A stretch of DNA of 60,778 nucleotides. Source: VFKU01 sp964411925 (GTDB taxonomy: Bacteria > Hydrogenedentota > Hydrogenedentia > Hydrogenedentales > GCA-2746185). Below, in pieces: positions 49,391 through 57,375 of the stretch (position 1 is its first letter; every line of letters begins with the position of its first letter). The DNA is taken from contig CAYPNI010000008.1 in the NCBI GenBank assembly GCA_964411925.1, positions 1-60,778 on the forward strand. The letters run 5' to 3'. Made by a program: the position numbers and the translations under genes. A model generated the notes under the pieces. The model was not told where the DNA came from. It made no database searches and saw only the letters and a list, made by a program, of their open reading frames with translations.

Positions 49391-50956
49391 ATGAGGGAAT
49401 ATCACCGATCTGCGAGGTTTCGGGCGGCCACATTCGCTGCATTGTCCTTCTTGGCTGCCACCGCGGCTGTCGAGGCCAGCGACCAGCACCTGTTATGGCG
49501 GCAGTCGTTCGGCGGTGGGTTCTACGACTTCATCGCCGAAGTGGATACCGATGCCTCGGGAAACATTTACCTCACCGGCATGTTCTACGGCACCGTGGAT
49601 TTCGATCGCGGCCCGGGCACCGCGTTCGCGTCAAGCAACGGAGACGCGGATACGTTTCTCGTCAAACTCGACAACGACGGCAACTTCGTATGGGTCCGCT
49701 CGTTCGGCGCTTCGCAGGCCGAGGTGCCGTTCTCGCTTACGGTGGACGACAGCGGGAACGCCGTTGTGACGGGTTCGTACCACGTAGTGACGGATTTCGA
49801 TCCTGGGCCAGGTACGGCGATTCCGCCGATGCTGGGTGATGCGGACAACCCGGACTCGTTCGTCGTCAAGTTCGACACCAACGGCGATTTCCAGTGGGTG
49901 TACCCACTCAATTCCGCCGACGTGGTCGAAGCCTACGCCACGTTCGATTCAAACGGCGACCTGCTCCTTACCGGAGAGATCGAAGGCTCGATCGACTTCG
50001 ACCCGGGCCCGGGCACGGCCAATGCCACGATCACCGGAAACTTCGAAGCCTACATTCTCAAGATAGATGCGGATGGCAATTTCATCTGGGTCGCGACAGC
50101 ACCCTCGGCCCCGGCCACGCGCGGGCTCCGGATCGTGAGCGATTCACAAAACAACGCGATCGTCACTGGGGAACTGGTCGGTTCGGTGGACGTGGACCCC
50201 GGTGCCGGCACGGTCACCGTCAATGGCGCAGGCACGATCGACGCCTTCATTTGGAAACTCGATTCGGACGGCGACTATGTCTGGGGCGGGACGGTCGGGG
50301 GGCCTCAACTCGACTACGGCCGCGCGATTGCCGTCGATGCCTCGGACAACATTCTCGTCGGAGGCATCATCCAGGACACGGCCGACATGAACCCGGGCGC
50401 GGGCGTGTCCAACTTGACCAGCGCGGGAGACCATGACGCGTTCGTGCTCAAACTCGATCCCAACGGCAACTTCATTTGGGCCGTCCGAGCGGGCGACACG
50501 GGCGTGGACCGCGTCGAGTGTATCGTACCGGCGCCCGATGGCTCGCTCTGGGCCCTGGGCGCATTCGAGGAGTCGCCCGACTTCAAGCCCGGTCCGGGGA
50601 TGGACGTGCTGACGTCCACGGGCACGTACAACGGGTTCATGTGGAATCTGTCAGCCGGCGGATCCCACATGGCTGCCCTGCCGTTCCGCGGCACCAGTAC
50701 GGTGGAGGCGTGGACCGGCGTGTTCGATTCCGACGACGAGTTCATCATTGCAGGCAACTTCGAGCAGACCATGGACGCCTCGCCCGATTTCCAGACGCAT
50801 AATCTGCATAGCGTCGCGCTTACGGACGTGTTCCTCGTGAAACTTGGAGACGCGCCCATACCGGGTGAATTGCAGGCGTGGCCGCTCGCGCTCGTGTTGA
50901 TCCTTGCCGCCGCATGGACGGCCCGCCGGCTTCGACGTCACGCACGCAACGGCTGA
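49391..50956 (+). CDS. Secreted SBBP-repeat protein with C-terminal anchor
   Basis: The 521-residue protein has a signal peptide (cleavage after VEAS, about 30) and many copies of a beta-propeller-type SBBP repeat, each about 45 residues: D-x-x-G-N-I/A-Y/V-x-T-G, F-D-P/R-G-P-G-T-A and F-L/V-V-K-L/F-D-x-x-G-N/D-F-x-W-V. At the C-terminus, PIPGELQAW, then one membrane helix and RRLRRHARNG, form a three-part sorting signal resembling IPTL-CTERM/PEP-CTERM anchors. It is therefore probably a surface-exposed protein. The ATG at 49391 gives the signal peptide. Glycosyltransferase genes follow, and the protein may be glycosylated or embedded in polysaccharide. Confidence 0.82.
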   Translation: MREYHRSARFRAATFAALSFLAATAAVEASDQHLLWRQSFGGGFYDFIAEVDTDASGNIYLTGMFYGTVDFDRGPGTAFASSNGDADTFLVKLDNDGNFVWVRSFGASQAEVPFSLTVDDSGNAVVTGSYHVVTDFDPGPGTAIPPMLGDADNPDSFVVKFDTNGDFQWVYPLNSADVVEAYATFDSNGDLLLTGEIEGSIDFDPGPGTANATITGNFEAYILKIDADGNFIWVATAPSAPATRGLRIVSDSQNNAIVTGELVGSVDVDPGAGTVTVNGAGTIDAFIWKLDSDGDYVWGGTVGGPQLDYGRAIAVDASDNILVGGIIQDTADMNPGAGVSNLTSAGDHDAFVLKLDPNGNFIWAVRAGDTGVDRVECIVPAPDGSLWALGAFEESPDFKPGPGMDVLTSTGTYNGFMWNLSAGGSHMAALPFRGTSTVEAWTGVFDSDDEFIIAGNFEQTMDASPDFQTHNLHSVALTDVFLVKLGDAPIPGELQAWPLALVLILAAAWTARRLRRHARNG

Positions 50957-51013
50957 GTCTCGTGTTCGCTGCGCCACCGTCCATCCGCGGACGAATCGGC
51001 GGAGTCGGCAGGT

Positions 51014-51019
51014 TATAGT
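51014..51019 (+). promoter_or_regulatory. -10 hexamer placed for leaderless transcription
   Basis: TATAGT ends 6 bases before the ATG at 51026. There is no Shine-Dalgarno sequence, and transcription should start at about the first base of the codon. Confidence 0.5.
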
Positions 51020-51025
51020 AGTCAG

Positions 51026-52537
51026 ATGTTGTCGCGCGCCGGCTTGGTTTCCCCCGAACAATCCGCTTCCGCTCCCATCGTGGGGTCATACATCCGCGCA
51101 ACCATTTGGTTCCTTGCGCTCGTCACGGCGTGTTGGGCACTGGGGATGGAGGCAATCCACGGTCATCTGTTGCCGTTCTACGCGCTCGTCCATCCCGCCT
51201 TCGCCAAAAATCTGGACCCGCCGGCGGAAAATCTTCTGCGACTCGGATGGATTCTCTTCGCGCTTACGATACTTTTCGGGACGCTCGCGGCGCTCAACCG
51301 AACCCTTCTCAGCCAGTTTGTCGTGAGCGGGTCGCCGCACCTGACTCGGCGTCAGCTCGCCTTACTCGTTGCTTTCGCCGCTGTATTCCCCGCCGTCGTC
51401 GCCATGATCCGCGGCGGCCCGGACGTTCTGGCGCATCCGTACTCGCGTCAGGCGTACGAATACATCAGCGATATCGGCGCGGGCGGTTCGATTCGCGGCC
51501 TGTTCCGCGACTACGAAAAGATCCATCCCTACTTGTCGATGCATTCGAAAGTGCACCCCCCCGGCCCGATCGCGATTCTGTGGCTGATGTCGTTCGTCGT
51601 CGGCCGCACGCCCATGGCCCTCTCGATCGCCACGATCCTGTTCGGCGCGTTGTCCGTTGTGCCGATGTATTACTGGGCCAGGGACGCCGTCGGCGCGCGC
51701 CGCGGGCTGGTAGCGACGCTGCTCTTTACCACCGTGCCCACCATTGTCCTGTTCACGGCGACCAGCGCGGACATCACCTTCATGCCGTTCACGCTCACCA
51801 CGCTCTTTCTGTTCTGGCGCGCGATCCACTTCCCCCACCGTCATTGCGAGGAGCAAAGCGACGAAGCAACCTCCGCAACCCGTGGCTCCCCGATCGCGCG
51901 ATCCGCCGTCTACGCCCTGGCCGCGGGCGTTCTCTACGGCTTGCTCGGTCTGATTTCGTACTCGCTGCTCTCGATCGGCGCGTTTTTCGCCTTCGTGGGA
52001 CTGTGGCGCCTCACCGACGCGCAATACCGCTGGGCTGTGTTCCGCACGGCAATCGTCATGGCCGCCGCGGCGGTCGGCGTTCACCTGCTCGTCTACGTTT
52101 GGTCGGGATACAACTCCATCGACGTATTTGTCCTTTCGAAGAACCAGTTCGACACGGACCAGGCGAACCTGAATGTGCTCGATCCGCGCGTGTCGTCGAT
52201 CTGGTGGAAGGTGTTGAACCCGCTATGCTGGTTCTTCTTCCTGGGTGTGCCGGTCTCGGTATTGATACTCGGATGTTTCAACGATTCACAACTGCGCCGC
52301 AACGCATTCATCTGGATCGTTGGTCTGTCGCTCGTCGCCTTCGATATACTCTATCTCGCGCGCGGCGAGGGCGAGCGCTCGGCGATGTACATCGTCCCGT
52401 TCGCCGTGCTCGCCGCCGCGTGGCGGCTGGACGGCGTCGTGGCCGAGGCCGGAAACTGGCGGCCGCTCACGGCAACGCTGGCTTTCCTTGGACTCCAATC
52501 CATCGCGATCGAATGCGTCCTCTACACGTATTGGTAA
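51026..52537 (+). CDS. Multi-spanning glycosyltransferase-like membrane protein with inserted repeat
   Basis: The 503-residue protein has about eleven membrane helices and fits the GT-C/GT39 superfamily that moves sugars from polyprenyl phosphates. The first extracytoplasmic loop is rich in acidic and aromatic residues (VLAHPYSRQAYEYISDIG, DYEKIHPYLSMHSKVHPPG). Between two helices, residues 272-283 (RHCEEQSDEATS) are the translation of a family A palindromic repeat at 51840-51874, read in frame without a stop. A leaderless-type TATAGT precedes the start. The GT2 gene begins 6 bases after its stop, so the two are an operon. Confidence 0.82.
   Translation: MLSRAGLVSPEQSASAPIVGSYIRATIWFLALVTACWALGMEAIHGHLLPFYALVHPAFAKNLDPPAENLLRLGWILFALTILFGTLAALNRTLLSQFVVSGSPHLTRRQLALLVAFAAVFPAVVAMIRGGPDVLAHPYSRQAYEYISDIGAGGSIRGLFRDYEKIHPYLSMHSKVHPPGPIAILWLMSFVVGRTPMALSIATILFGALSVVPMYYWARDAVGARRGLVATLLFTTVPTIVLFTATSADITFMPFTLTTLFLFWRAIHFPHRHCEEQSDEATSATRGSPIARSAVYALAAGVLYGLLGLISYSLLSIGAFFAFVGLWRLTDAQYRWAVFRTAIVMAAAAVGVHLLVYVWSGYNSIDVFVLSKNQFDTDQANLNVLDPRVSSIWWKVLNPLCWFFFLGVPVSVLILGCFNDSQLRRNAFIWIVGLSLVAFDILYLARGEGERSAMYIVPFAVLAAAWRLDGVVAEAGNWRPLTATLAFLGLQSIAIECVLYTYW
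51840..51874 (+). repeat. Family A palindromic repeat inside a coding sequence
   Basis: GTCATTGCGAGGAGCAAAGC followed by GACGAAGCAACCTCC matches the family A repeat at 9814-9860 in its outer parts (TTGC/GCAA pairing). It lies within the glycosyltransferase gene at 51026-52537 and keeps the frame, encoding residues 272-283 in a predicted loop. Confidence 0.8.
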
Positions 52538-52543
52538 TCCGGC

Positions 52544-53326
52544 ATGTGGCGTGATCAGACCGTCTCGGTCATCTTCCCGACGTACAACGAAAAGGAGTCC
52601 ATCCGCGCGGCCATCGAAGACTTCTTCGCCTGCGGCCACGTGGACGAGATCGTGGTCGTGAACAACAACGCCGCCGCGGGCACGGACGACGAAGTGCGAC
52701 AGACCCGCGCCCGACTGGTCCACGAACCGCAACAGGGATACGGCCACGCGATCTGGCGCGGGCTGGCCGAAGCCACCGGCGACTTGCTGATCATCGCCGA
52801 GCCCGACGGCACCTTCTCCGGTAACGACGTGTACAAGCTGCTCGCCTACTCCGACGACGTCCCGGTCGTCTTCGGTACGCGCACCTCGCGCGAGTTCGTC
52901 TGGGAAGGCGCGAACATGGGTTTCCTCATCAAGGCCGGAAACTGGGCCGTCGGCAAGCTCATGGAGTTCCTGTTCAACACGACGATACTTACCGATGTCG
53001 GCTGTTCCATGCGCCTGCTGCGGCGCGACGCCTATGAGCGGGTAGCGCCGCAGTTTTCCGTGGGCGGCTCCGCGTTCGGACCGCAACTGATGTTGCTGGT
53101 CATCCTGAACGGCATCCATTTCACCGAGATTCCCGTCAACTACCGTCAGCGCGTGGGCGTTTCCAGCGTCACCGGGAACAAGTTCCGCGCGGCACTTCTC
53201 GGCCTCGAAATGACGCTCATGGTTTTGCGCTATCGGCTGCTTTCCTGGTTCGGCTGGCGGCCGAAACCCGGCAACGGCGCCCGGCCCGTCCGCGATCCGT
53301 CGCGCGGGCAGGAATCCGGAAAGTGA
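52544..53326 (+). CDS. Family 2 glycosyltransferase (DPM1/DolP-mannosyl-like)
   Basis: The 260-residue protein has the GT2 nucleotide-sugar domain: VSVIFPTYNEKESIRAA at the N-terminus, EIVVVNNNAAAGTDDEV, and EPDGTF in the DxD position, with GTRTSREFVWEGANMGF and SMRLLRRDAYERV downstream. It resembles polyprenyl-phosphate mannose or glucose synthases (DPM1-type), which charge the lipid carrier used by GT-C enzymes. It directly follows a GT-C-like gene by 6 bases, which suits a donor-synthesis role. There is no clear C-terminal membrane anchor, only a hydrophobic segment LEMTLMVLRYRLLSW. Confidence 0.9.
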   Translation: MWRDQTVSVIFPTYNEKESIRAAIEDFFACGHVDEIVVVNNNAAAGTDDEVRQTRARLVHEPQQGYGHAIWRGLAEATGDLLIIAEPDGTFSGNDVYKLLAYSDDVPVVFGTRTSREFVWEGANMGFLIKAGNWAVGKLMEFLFNTTILTDVGCSMRLLRRDAYERVAPQFSVGGSAFGPQLMLLVILNGIHFTEIPVNYRQRVGVSSVTGNKFRAALLGLEMTLMVLRYRLLSWFGWRPKPGNGARPVRDPSRGQESGK

Positions 53327-53361
53327 TTGAACGCGGAGCGTCCTCCGCGAGGCACTGCGGT

Positions 53362-55029
53362 CTACTCCGCCTCGCTCCCCTCCCAACGCAAGAGCAGAAA
53401 CGTCTCCGGCGCAACCCTGCCAAGCCGGTAGGGCAGTAGTCCAATCCCGTGCCAATAGAATCCGGCCTGCGCCTGGGTATCGAAGGTCGTCGCAAATGCA
53501 GTGTACGGTTCTTCGATTCGCTCCACCAGCGTGAACCCCTGTGGCGTCGGCGTCCACGCGCCGGACGCGTATGCGTCCACCAGGAGCAGGCTTCCCGGCT
53601 CCATCAACGGACTCGGCCGCTCGCCGAAGCTCTCCTGTTCCGCGAAGGCCAGCGGCGTTGCGCCGCCCTTCATCAGGTGGTACTCAAGGCCCCAGAACGC
53701 GACGTAGTGCAGCGGCGCTTGGTCCGCGCTCGCGCGCTCCAGTGCAGCGCGGGCCGCGTTCGCGTCGTGCTCCGCGACGTCGGAGTCGGCAATCAACAGC
53801 CAGACGCTCAATCCAATGCCGAGCAGTGCGCTGGCAATCGGTACGGCAGGACCAGTCCTCTGTAGTGCGAGCACTACCGCGACGGCAGGCAACAAGGGCA
53901 CCAGCACCCGCACGTTGATGTAGTGATTCACGAAGATCGTGAACACGAGCGTTCCGACTACCCAGGCGGCGAGCAAGACGGCGTCCCGCGCCGGGAGGTC
54001 GCCGAGCGCGCGGACCGTTGCCGAAAGCACGAGCAGGCCCGCCGCCGTGAACACGCCGACGTGGATTAAGACTTCGACGTCGAACGGTTCCGGAGTGCCG
54101 ATGAGCAACTGAATCAGAGAATATCCGTCCAGCAGCGGAATCGAGACGCCGACGGCCAGAATCGCCAGGGCCGCTCCCCAGCTCACGCGCCGCCGCCACG
54201 CCGCGGGCACGACCAGCGGCAACAGCGCTCCTCCGAGAAATACCAGCGTCAAAAGCGGCCGCGTTCCCGGTTGCTCCGACGATCGCCAGTGTTCCGCGCT
54301 TGCCACACCCACGGAGTCGAGGATGGGCGTTATTCCGTAACGCAGGTACGTGTAGGCCTGCAGCGCGCCGAGAGCTGCGATGGGAATCGCCAGCCAGGCC
54401 CACCACGCACGGAGTCGCGGCCGGCGGAGCACTCCGTCGACGAGCAGCAGCGGGACTAGCGTGATGCCAAAGTACTTCGTGAGCGCCGCTGCGGACGCGC
54501 ACGCGGCCGCGCAGAACATCCATCGCCACGAATTCCGTTCGCAGCCACGCCGCCACGCGACGATCGCCCAGACATAGCACGCGAGCATCGGCACATCGGT
54601 CATCAACGTTGACGCCGAGACGAGGAAACCCGGGGTGGCTGACGCGGTCAGGCTCGCGACGAGCGGCCGCGCGCCGAGGTCACGAGCGAGTTCGAAGGTG
54701 CCGAGCGCAACTAGCCCCGCGAATAACGACATGCCCGCGTGCAACACGAAGAGGTTCCACCCGGATAGCGCGCCCAGCGCTGCCAGGAAATACGCGGTTC
54801 CCGGCGGATTGTGGCTGATCGTGTGAATCGGGACCCGCGTGTAGCCGTAGTCAACGTCGAATCCGAAAAAGTCGCCCGGATGCCGCGCGATTTGTTCCGC
54901 GACCCAAATGCTGAGGTGGTCGTCCGCCTGGAACGGTTTCCCCGCGAACGGCGCCAGCAACACGACAGGGAGCAAAAACGCCGCTGCGCGCGCCAGATTC
55001 AGCGTCCCACGGCTCTTCGGCTCCTTCAC
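53362..55029 (-). CDS. Multi-spanning GT-C glycosyltransferase-like protein (paralogue 1)
   Basis: The 555-residue protein has about eleven helices in its first two thirds and a soluble C-terminal part. The first loop carries FQADDHLSIWVAEQIARHPGDFFGF and ISHNPPGTAYFL, equivalent to the catalytic D/E loops of GT-C enzymes. The start is a GTG at 55029 overlapping the stop of the upstream paralogue (GTGA), with KEPKSR as its N-terminus. The frame is open to an upstream ATG, but that part lies in the previous gene. It converges on the GT2 gene. Predicted to transfer a sugar from a lipid carrier in the periplasm. Confidence 0.8.
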   Translation of the reverse strand: MKEPKSRGTLNLARAAAFLLPVVLLAPFAGKPFQADDHLSIWVAEQIARHPGDFFGFDVDYGYTRVPIHTISHNPPGTAYFLAALGALSGWNLFVLHAGMSLFAGLVALGTFELARDLGARPLVASLTASATPGFLVSASTLMTDVPMLACYVWAIVAWRRGCERNSWRWMFCAAACASAAALTKYFGITLVPLLLVDGVLRRPRLRAWWAWLAIPIAALGALQAYTYLRYGITPILDSVGVASAEHWRSSEQPGTRPLLTLVFLGGALLPLVVPAAWRRRVSWGAALAILAVGVSIPLLDGYSLIQLLIGTPEPFDVEVLIHVGVFTAAGLLVLSATVRALGDLPARDAVLLAAWVVGTLVFTIFVNHYINVRVLVPLLPAVAVVLALQRTGPAVPIASALLGIGLSVWLLIADSDVAEHDANAARAALERASADQAPLHYVAFWGLEYHLMKGGATPLAFAEQESFGERPSPLMEPGSLLLVDAYASGAWTPTPQGFTLVERIEEPYTAFATTFDTQAQAGFYWHGIGLLPYRLGRVAPETFLLLRWEGSEAE

Positions 55030-56738
55030 GGCGCGTCCAGCGTCGCCGGTGCGTAGTCCGGCCCGGTCCAACGGTATAGCCCGTACTCTTCGCGCTGGAC
55101 GAGCCCGAACTTGTACGGAATAATTCCGGTCAGGTGTGAGTAAAAGCCGGCTTCATCCAGCGGATGATACGTCGCGACGCCGAACCGGTTCGGACGCGCG
55201 TAAAACTCTTCATCCACGAAGTCCGAGGGCGGATGGCGCCACTTCTCCCGGCCCTCGCTGCTGACGGCAATCAAGTCTCCGTGCTGCATATGAACGCGCA
55301 ACTCTTCGCCCCAGTCGGCGCCATCGACAAGAAGCACGCCGGCCCCCGCCTGTTGAACGTAGTACTGAAACCCCCACTCGCCGGAGTAATACAGCGCCGC
55401 ACCGTCTGACTGCGCCCGCGCCGCACCGCGTTTCGCCGCCGTCCGCGCGTTCTCGGCGACTGCGTAGTCCCCCAACAGCACCCACACCGATAGCGCCAGC
55501 CCCGCGGCCAGTGGTATCCCATGGACGGCGCGACGCACGATCGCTTCACGCGCCGGAACGGGCACGTTTCGCGCCAACAGGATGCCCAGCGCGGGCGCAG
55601 CTGGGAGCAGCGTGCGCGCGTTGATCAAGTGGTTCACATACACCGTGTAGAGGATCGCCCCGAATACCCACAACACGAGGATAAAGCTCTCGGGATCGCG
55701 CCGCTGGTTCGCGTCATGGAATGGCAACCAAACCAGCGCCAACCCCGCCGCCGACATCACCCCGAGATGCGCCGCGATCCGCCCGTCGTACGGCGTAATC
55801 GTGCCCAGCATGAGTTGCAGGAACGGATAGTCTCCCGCGCCGAAGAGCAGCAGCACTCCAAGGCCCAGCACGACGAATACAATCGCGACGGGCCGCATGA
55901 ACGCCGGCGCGAACAGCGCCATCGGACCGAAACACCCGCCGACGAAGAAAAGCGTGACCAGTTCGCGGTAGACGATCGAGTCGCCCTGGCGCACGCTTGG
56001 ATCTTGTGCCACTTCCGCCGCGACGGACAACAGATTGACGCCGTAGAGGCGCCAGGACACCCACCAGAACGCGATTAGCACCAACGCCGGCACGAAGAAC
56101 GCCGCGATCCACGGCCCCGGCCGCATGCGTCGCAGCAACGCGTACAACACGATCAGCGGCGCCGCGGTGACCGCGTAGTACTTCATCAACGCACCGGCCG
56201 AAATGAGTGCAATCGTGAGCGCAAGCCATCGCGAATCCCGCGTGTCGATCCATTTCACGCCGGTGTACATCGCCCACACGTAGAACGCCACCAACGTGAC
56301 GTCGGTCATGACACTGGCCGCGGAGACCAGAAACCCCGGCGTCAGCAGCATCGCCGCTGTCGCCAGCAGCGGACGCGGCGAAAACCGCGCGGCGATCGTG
56401 TAAGTGCCGAGGCTGCACAGCCCCGCGGCGAGCAGGCTCGCGAGGCGCAGCACCGGTTCGCCCCAGCCACCGATCGCGCCAAACACGGCGAGCACGTAGG
56501 AAAACCCCGGCGGGTTCTGGTTGTACATGTACATCGGCTCCGAGCCGCCGCCACGCTCGATGGACCCACCGAAAAAGTCGAACGGGTGCTCGACGATCCG
56601 CTGCGCGACCCAGATGAACATCGGCTCGTCGATGTTGTACGCCCGGTTCACGAACGGCGCGAGTAGAAGGATTGGCAGCGCGAACGCCAGCGCCATTTCG
56701 CGCCGATTCCGCGTTGCAACTTCTAGAACGTTCGCCAT
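55026..56738 (-). CDS. Multi-spanning GT-C glycosyltransferase-like protein (paralogue 2)
   Basis: The 570-residue protein is clearly homologous to the downstream gene: NIDEPMFIWVAQRIVEHPFDFFGG corresponds to QADDHLSIWVAEQIARHPGDFFGF, and the NPPGFSYVLAV segment to NPPGTAYFLAA. The C-terminal part, with FYSHLTGIIPYKFGLVQREEYGLYRW, matches FYWHGIGLLPYRLGRV. Helices and loops follow the GT-C plan. The start ATG at 56738 has a weak ribosome-binding site. Its upstream region contains the second CGNNAT hexamer array. Tandem duplication followed by divergence is the simplest explanation. Confidence 0.82.
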   Translation of the reverse strand: MANVLEVATRNRREMALAFALPILLLAPFVNRAYNIDEPMFIWVAQRIVEHPFDFFGGSIERGGGSEPMYMYNQNPPGFSYVLAVFGAIGGWGEPVLRLASLLAAGLCSLGTYTIAARFSPRPLLATAAMLLTPGFLVSAASVMTDVTLVAFYVWAMYTGVKWIDTRDSRWLALTIALISAGALMKYYAVTAAPLIVLYALLRRMRPGPWIAAFFVPALVLIAFWWVSWRLYGVNLLSVAAEVAQDPSVRQGDSIVYRELVTLFFVGGCFGPMALFAPAFMRPVAIVFVVLGLGVLLLFGAGDYPFLQLMLGTITPYDGRIAAHLGVMSAAGLALVWLPFHDANQRRDPESFILVLWVFGAILYTVYVNHLINARTLLPAAPALGILLARNVPVPAREAIVRRAVHGIPLAAGLALSVWVLLGDYAVAENARTAAKRGAARAQSDGAALYYSGEWGFQYYVQQAGAGVLLVDGADWGEELRVHMQHGDLIAVSSEGREKWRHPPSDFVDEEFYARPNRFGVATYHPLDEAGFYSHLTGIIPYKFGLVQREEYGLYRWTGPDYAPATLDAP

Positions 56739-56764
56739 CGGAACTTACCCGAGCCCATGAAGCT

Positions 56765-56806
56765 CGTTATCCTAATCGTTATCGTCATCGTTATCGTAAT
56801 CGCAAT
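56765..56806. repeat. Degenerate CGNNAT hexamer tandem array
   Basis: Seven contiguous hexamers read CGTTAT CCTAAT CGTTAT CGTCAT CGTTAT CGTAAT CGCAAT. The array lies 26 bases from the start of the GT-C paralogue gene, in the divergent gap before the restriction endonuclease gene. It matches the one at 34328-34363 in unit and context. Confidence 0.78.
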
Positions 56807-56833
56807 CGCGCCGGACAACGTCACCGTTCGAGT

Positions 56834-56867
56834 GTGGCAGGTCTAAGCGGGGTCCAGCGTAGACCTG
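56834..56867 (+). repeat. REP element D7, left of the R-M genes
   Basis: GTGG, CAGGTCTAAGC, loop GGGGTCCA, GCGTAGACCTG. One stem position is mismatched, and the others are paired with compensation relative to D1. It lies 119 bases upstream of the nuclease ATG, followed by GCCGACCTCGCG, which echoes the D1-D4 linker. Confidence 0.8.
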
Positions 56868-56985
56868 TCGCCGACCTCGCGAATGTGCCACGCCCAAGCG
56901 GCGTCCCGTACAGGTGTATTCGCCGCACATTGCGAGCGCCCGGCCTCGCGCGGCATACTCTGCCGCGCGTCAAAGGGGGCTGCCC

Positions 56986-57375
56986 ATGCCGGGAAAATCC
57001 ATCGCAGTCGCGTCGGGCAACGATCTGCGCGATCGCGTCGCGGAAATCGGCCGCGCGCTCGGCCTCGAAGCGGCCATCGAGGTCGGCGTCGGCCGCCGCG
57101 TCTGGGGCGCGCGGCGCAAGATCGACGTCGTGCTCAAGCACGCCGAAACGCGCGTGAGCCTCGGCATCGAGTGCAAATTCCAGGGCACGGGCGGCAGCGC
57201 CGAGGAGAAAATCCCCGCGACGATCCAGGACATCCGCGCATGGCCCATCCGCGGCATCGTCGTCTATTCGGGCGCGGGCTTCTCGCAGAACATGGAATCA
57301 TACCTGCTCTCGACCGGCATGGCCGTCGAGCTGCGCGACCTCAAGAAGTGGCTGGAGCTGTACTTCGGACTATGA
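56986..57375 (+). CDS. Small PD-(D/E)XK restriction endonuclease
   Basis: The 129-residue protein has the nuclease core D47 (KIDVVL), E62 and K64 (IECKFQ), spaced as in PD-(D/E)XK enzymes. A following DIRAWPIRGIVVYSGAGFSQN could provide the last strand. Its stop overlaps the start of the Dam-like methylase (ATGA), so it is most likely the endonuclease of a type II restriction-modification system. It is short for that role, but small PD-(D/E)XK partners of Dam-type methylases are known. A solitary repair or Holliday-type nuclease is the alternative. GGGGGC precedes the ATG at 56986. Confidence 0.8.
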   Translation: MPGKSIAVASGNDLRDRVAEIGRALGLEAAIEVGVGRRVWGARRKIDVVLKHAETRVSLGIECKFQGTGGSAEEKIPATIQDIRAWPIRGIVVYSGAGFSQNMESYLLSTGMAVELRDLKKWLELYFGL

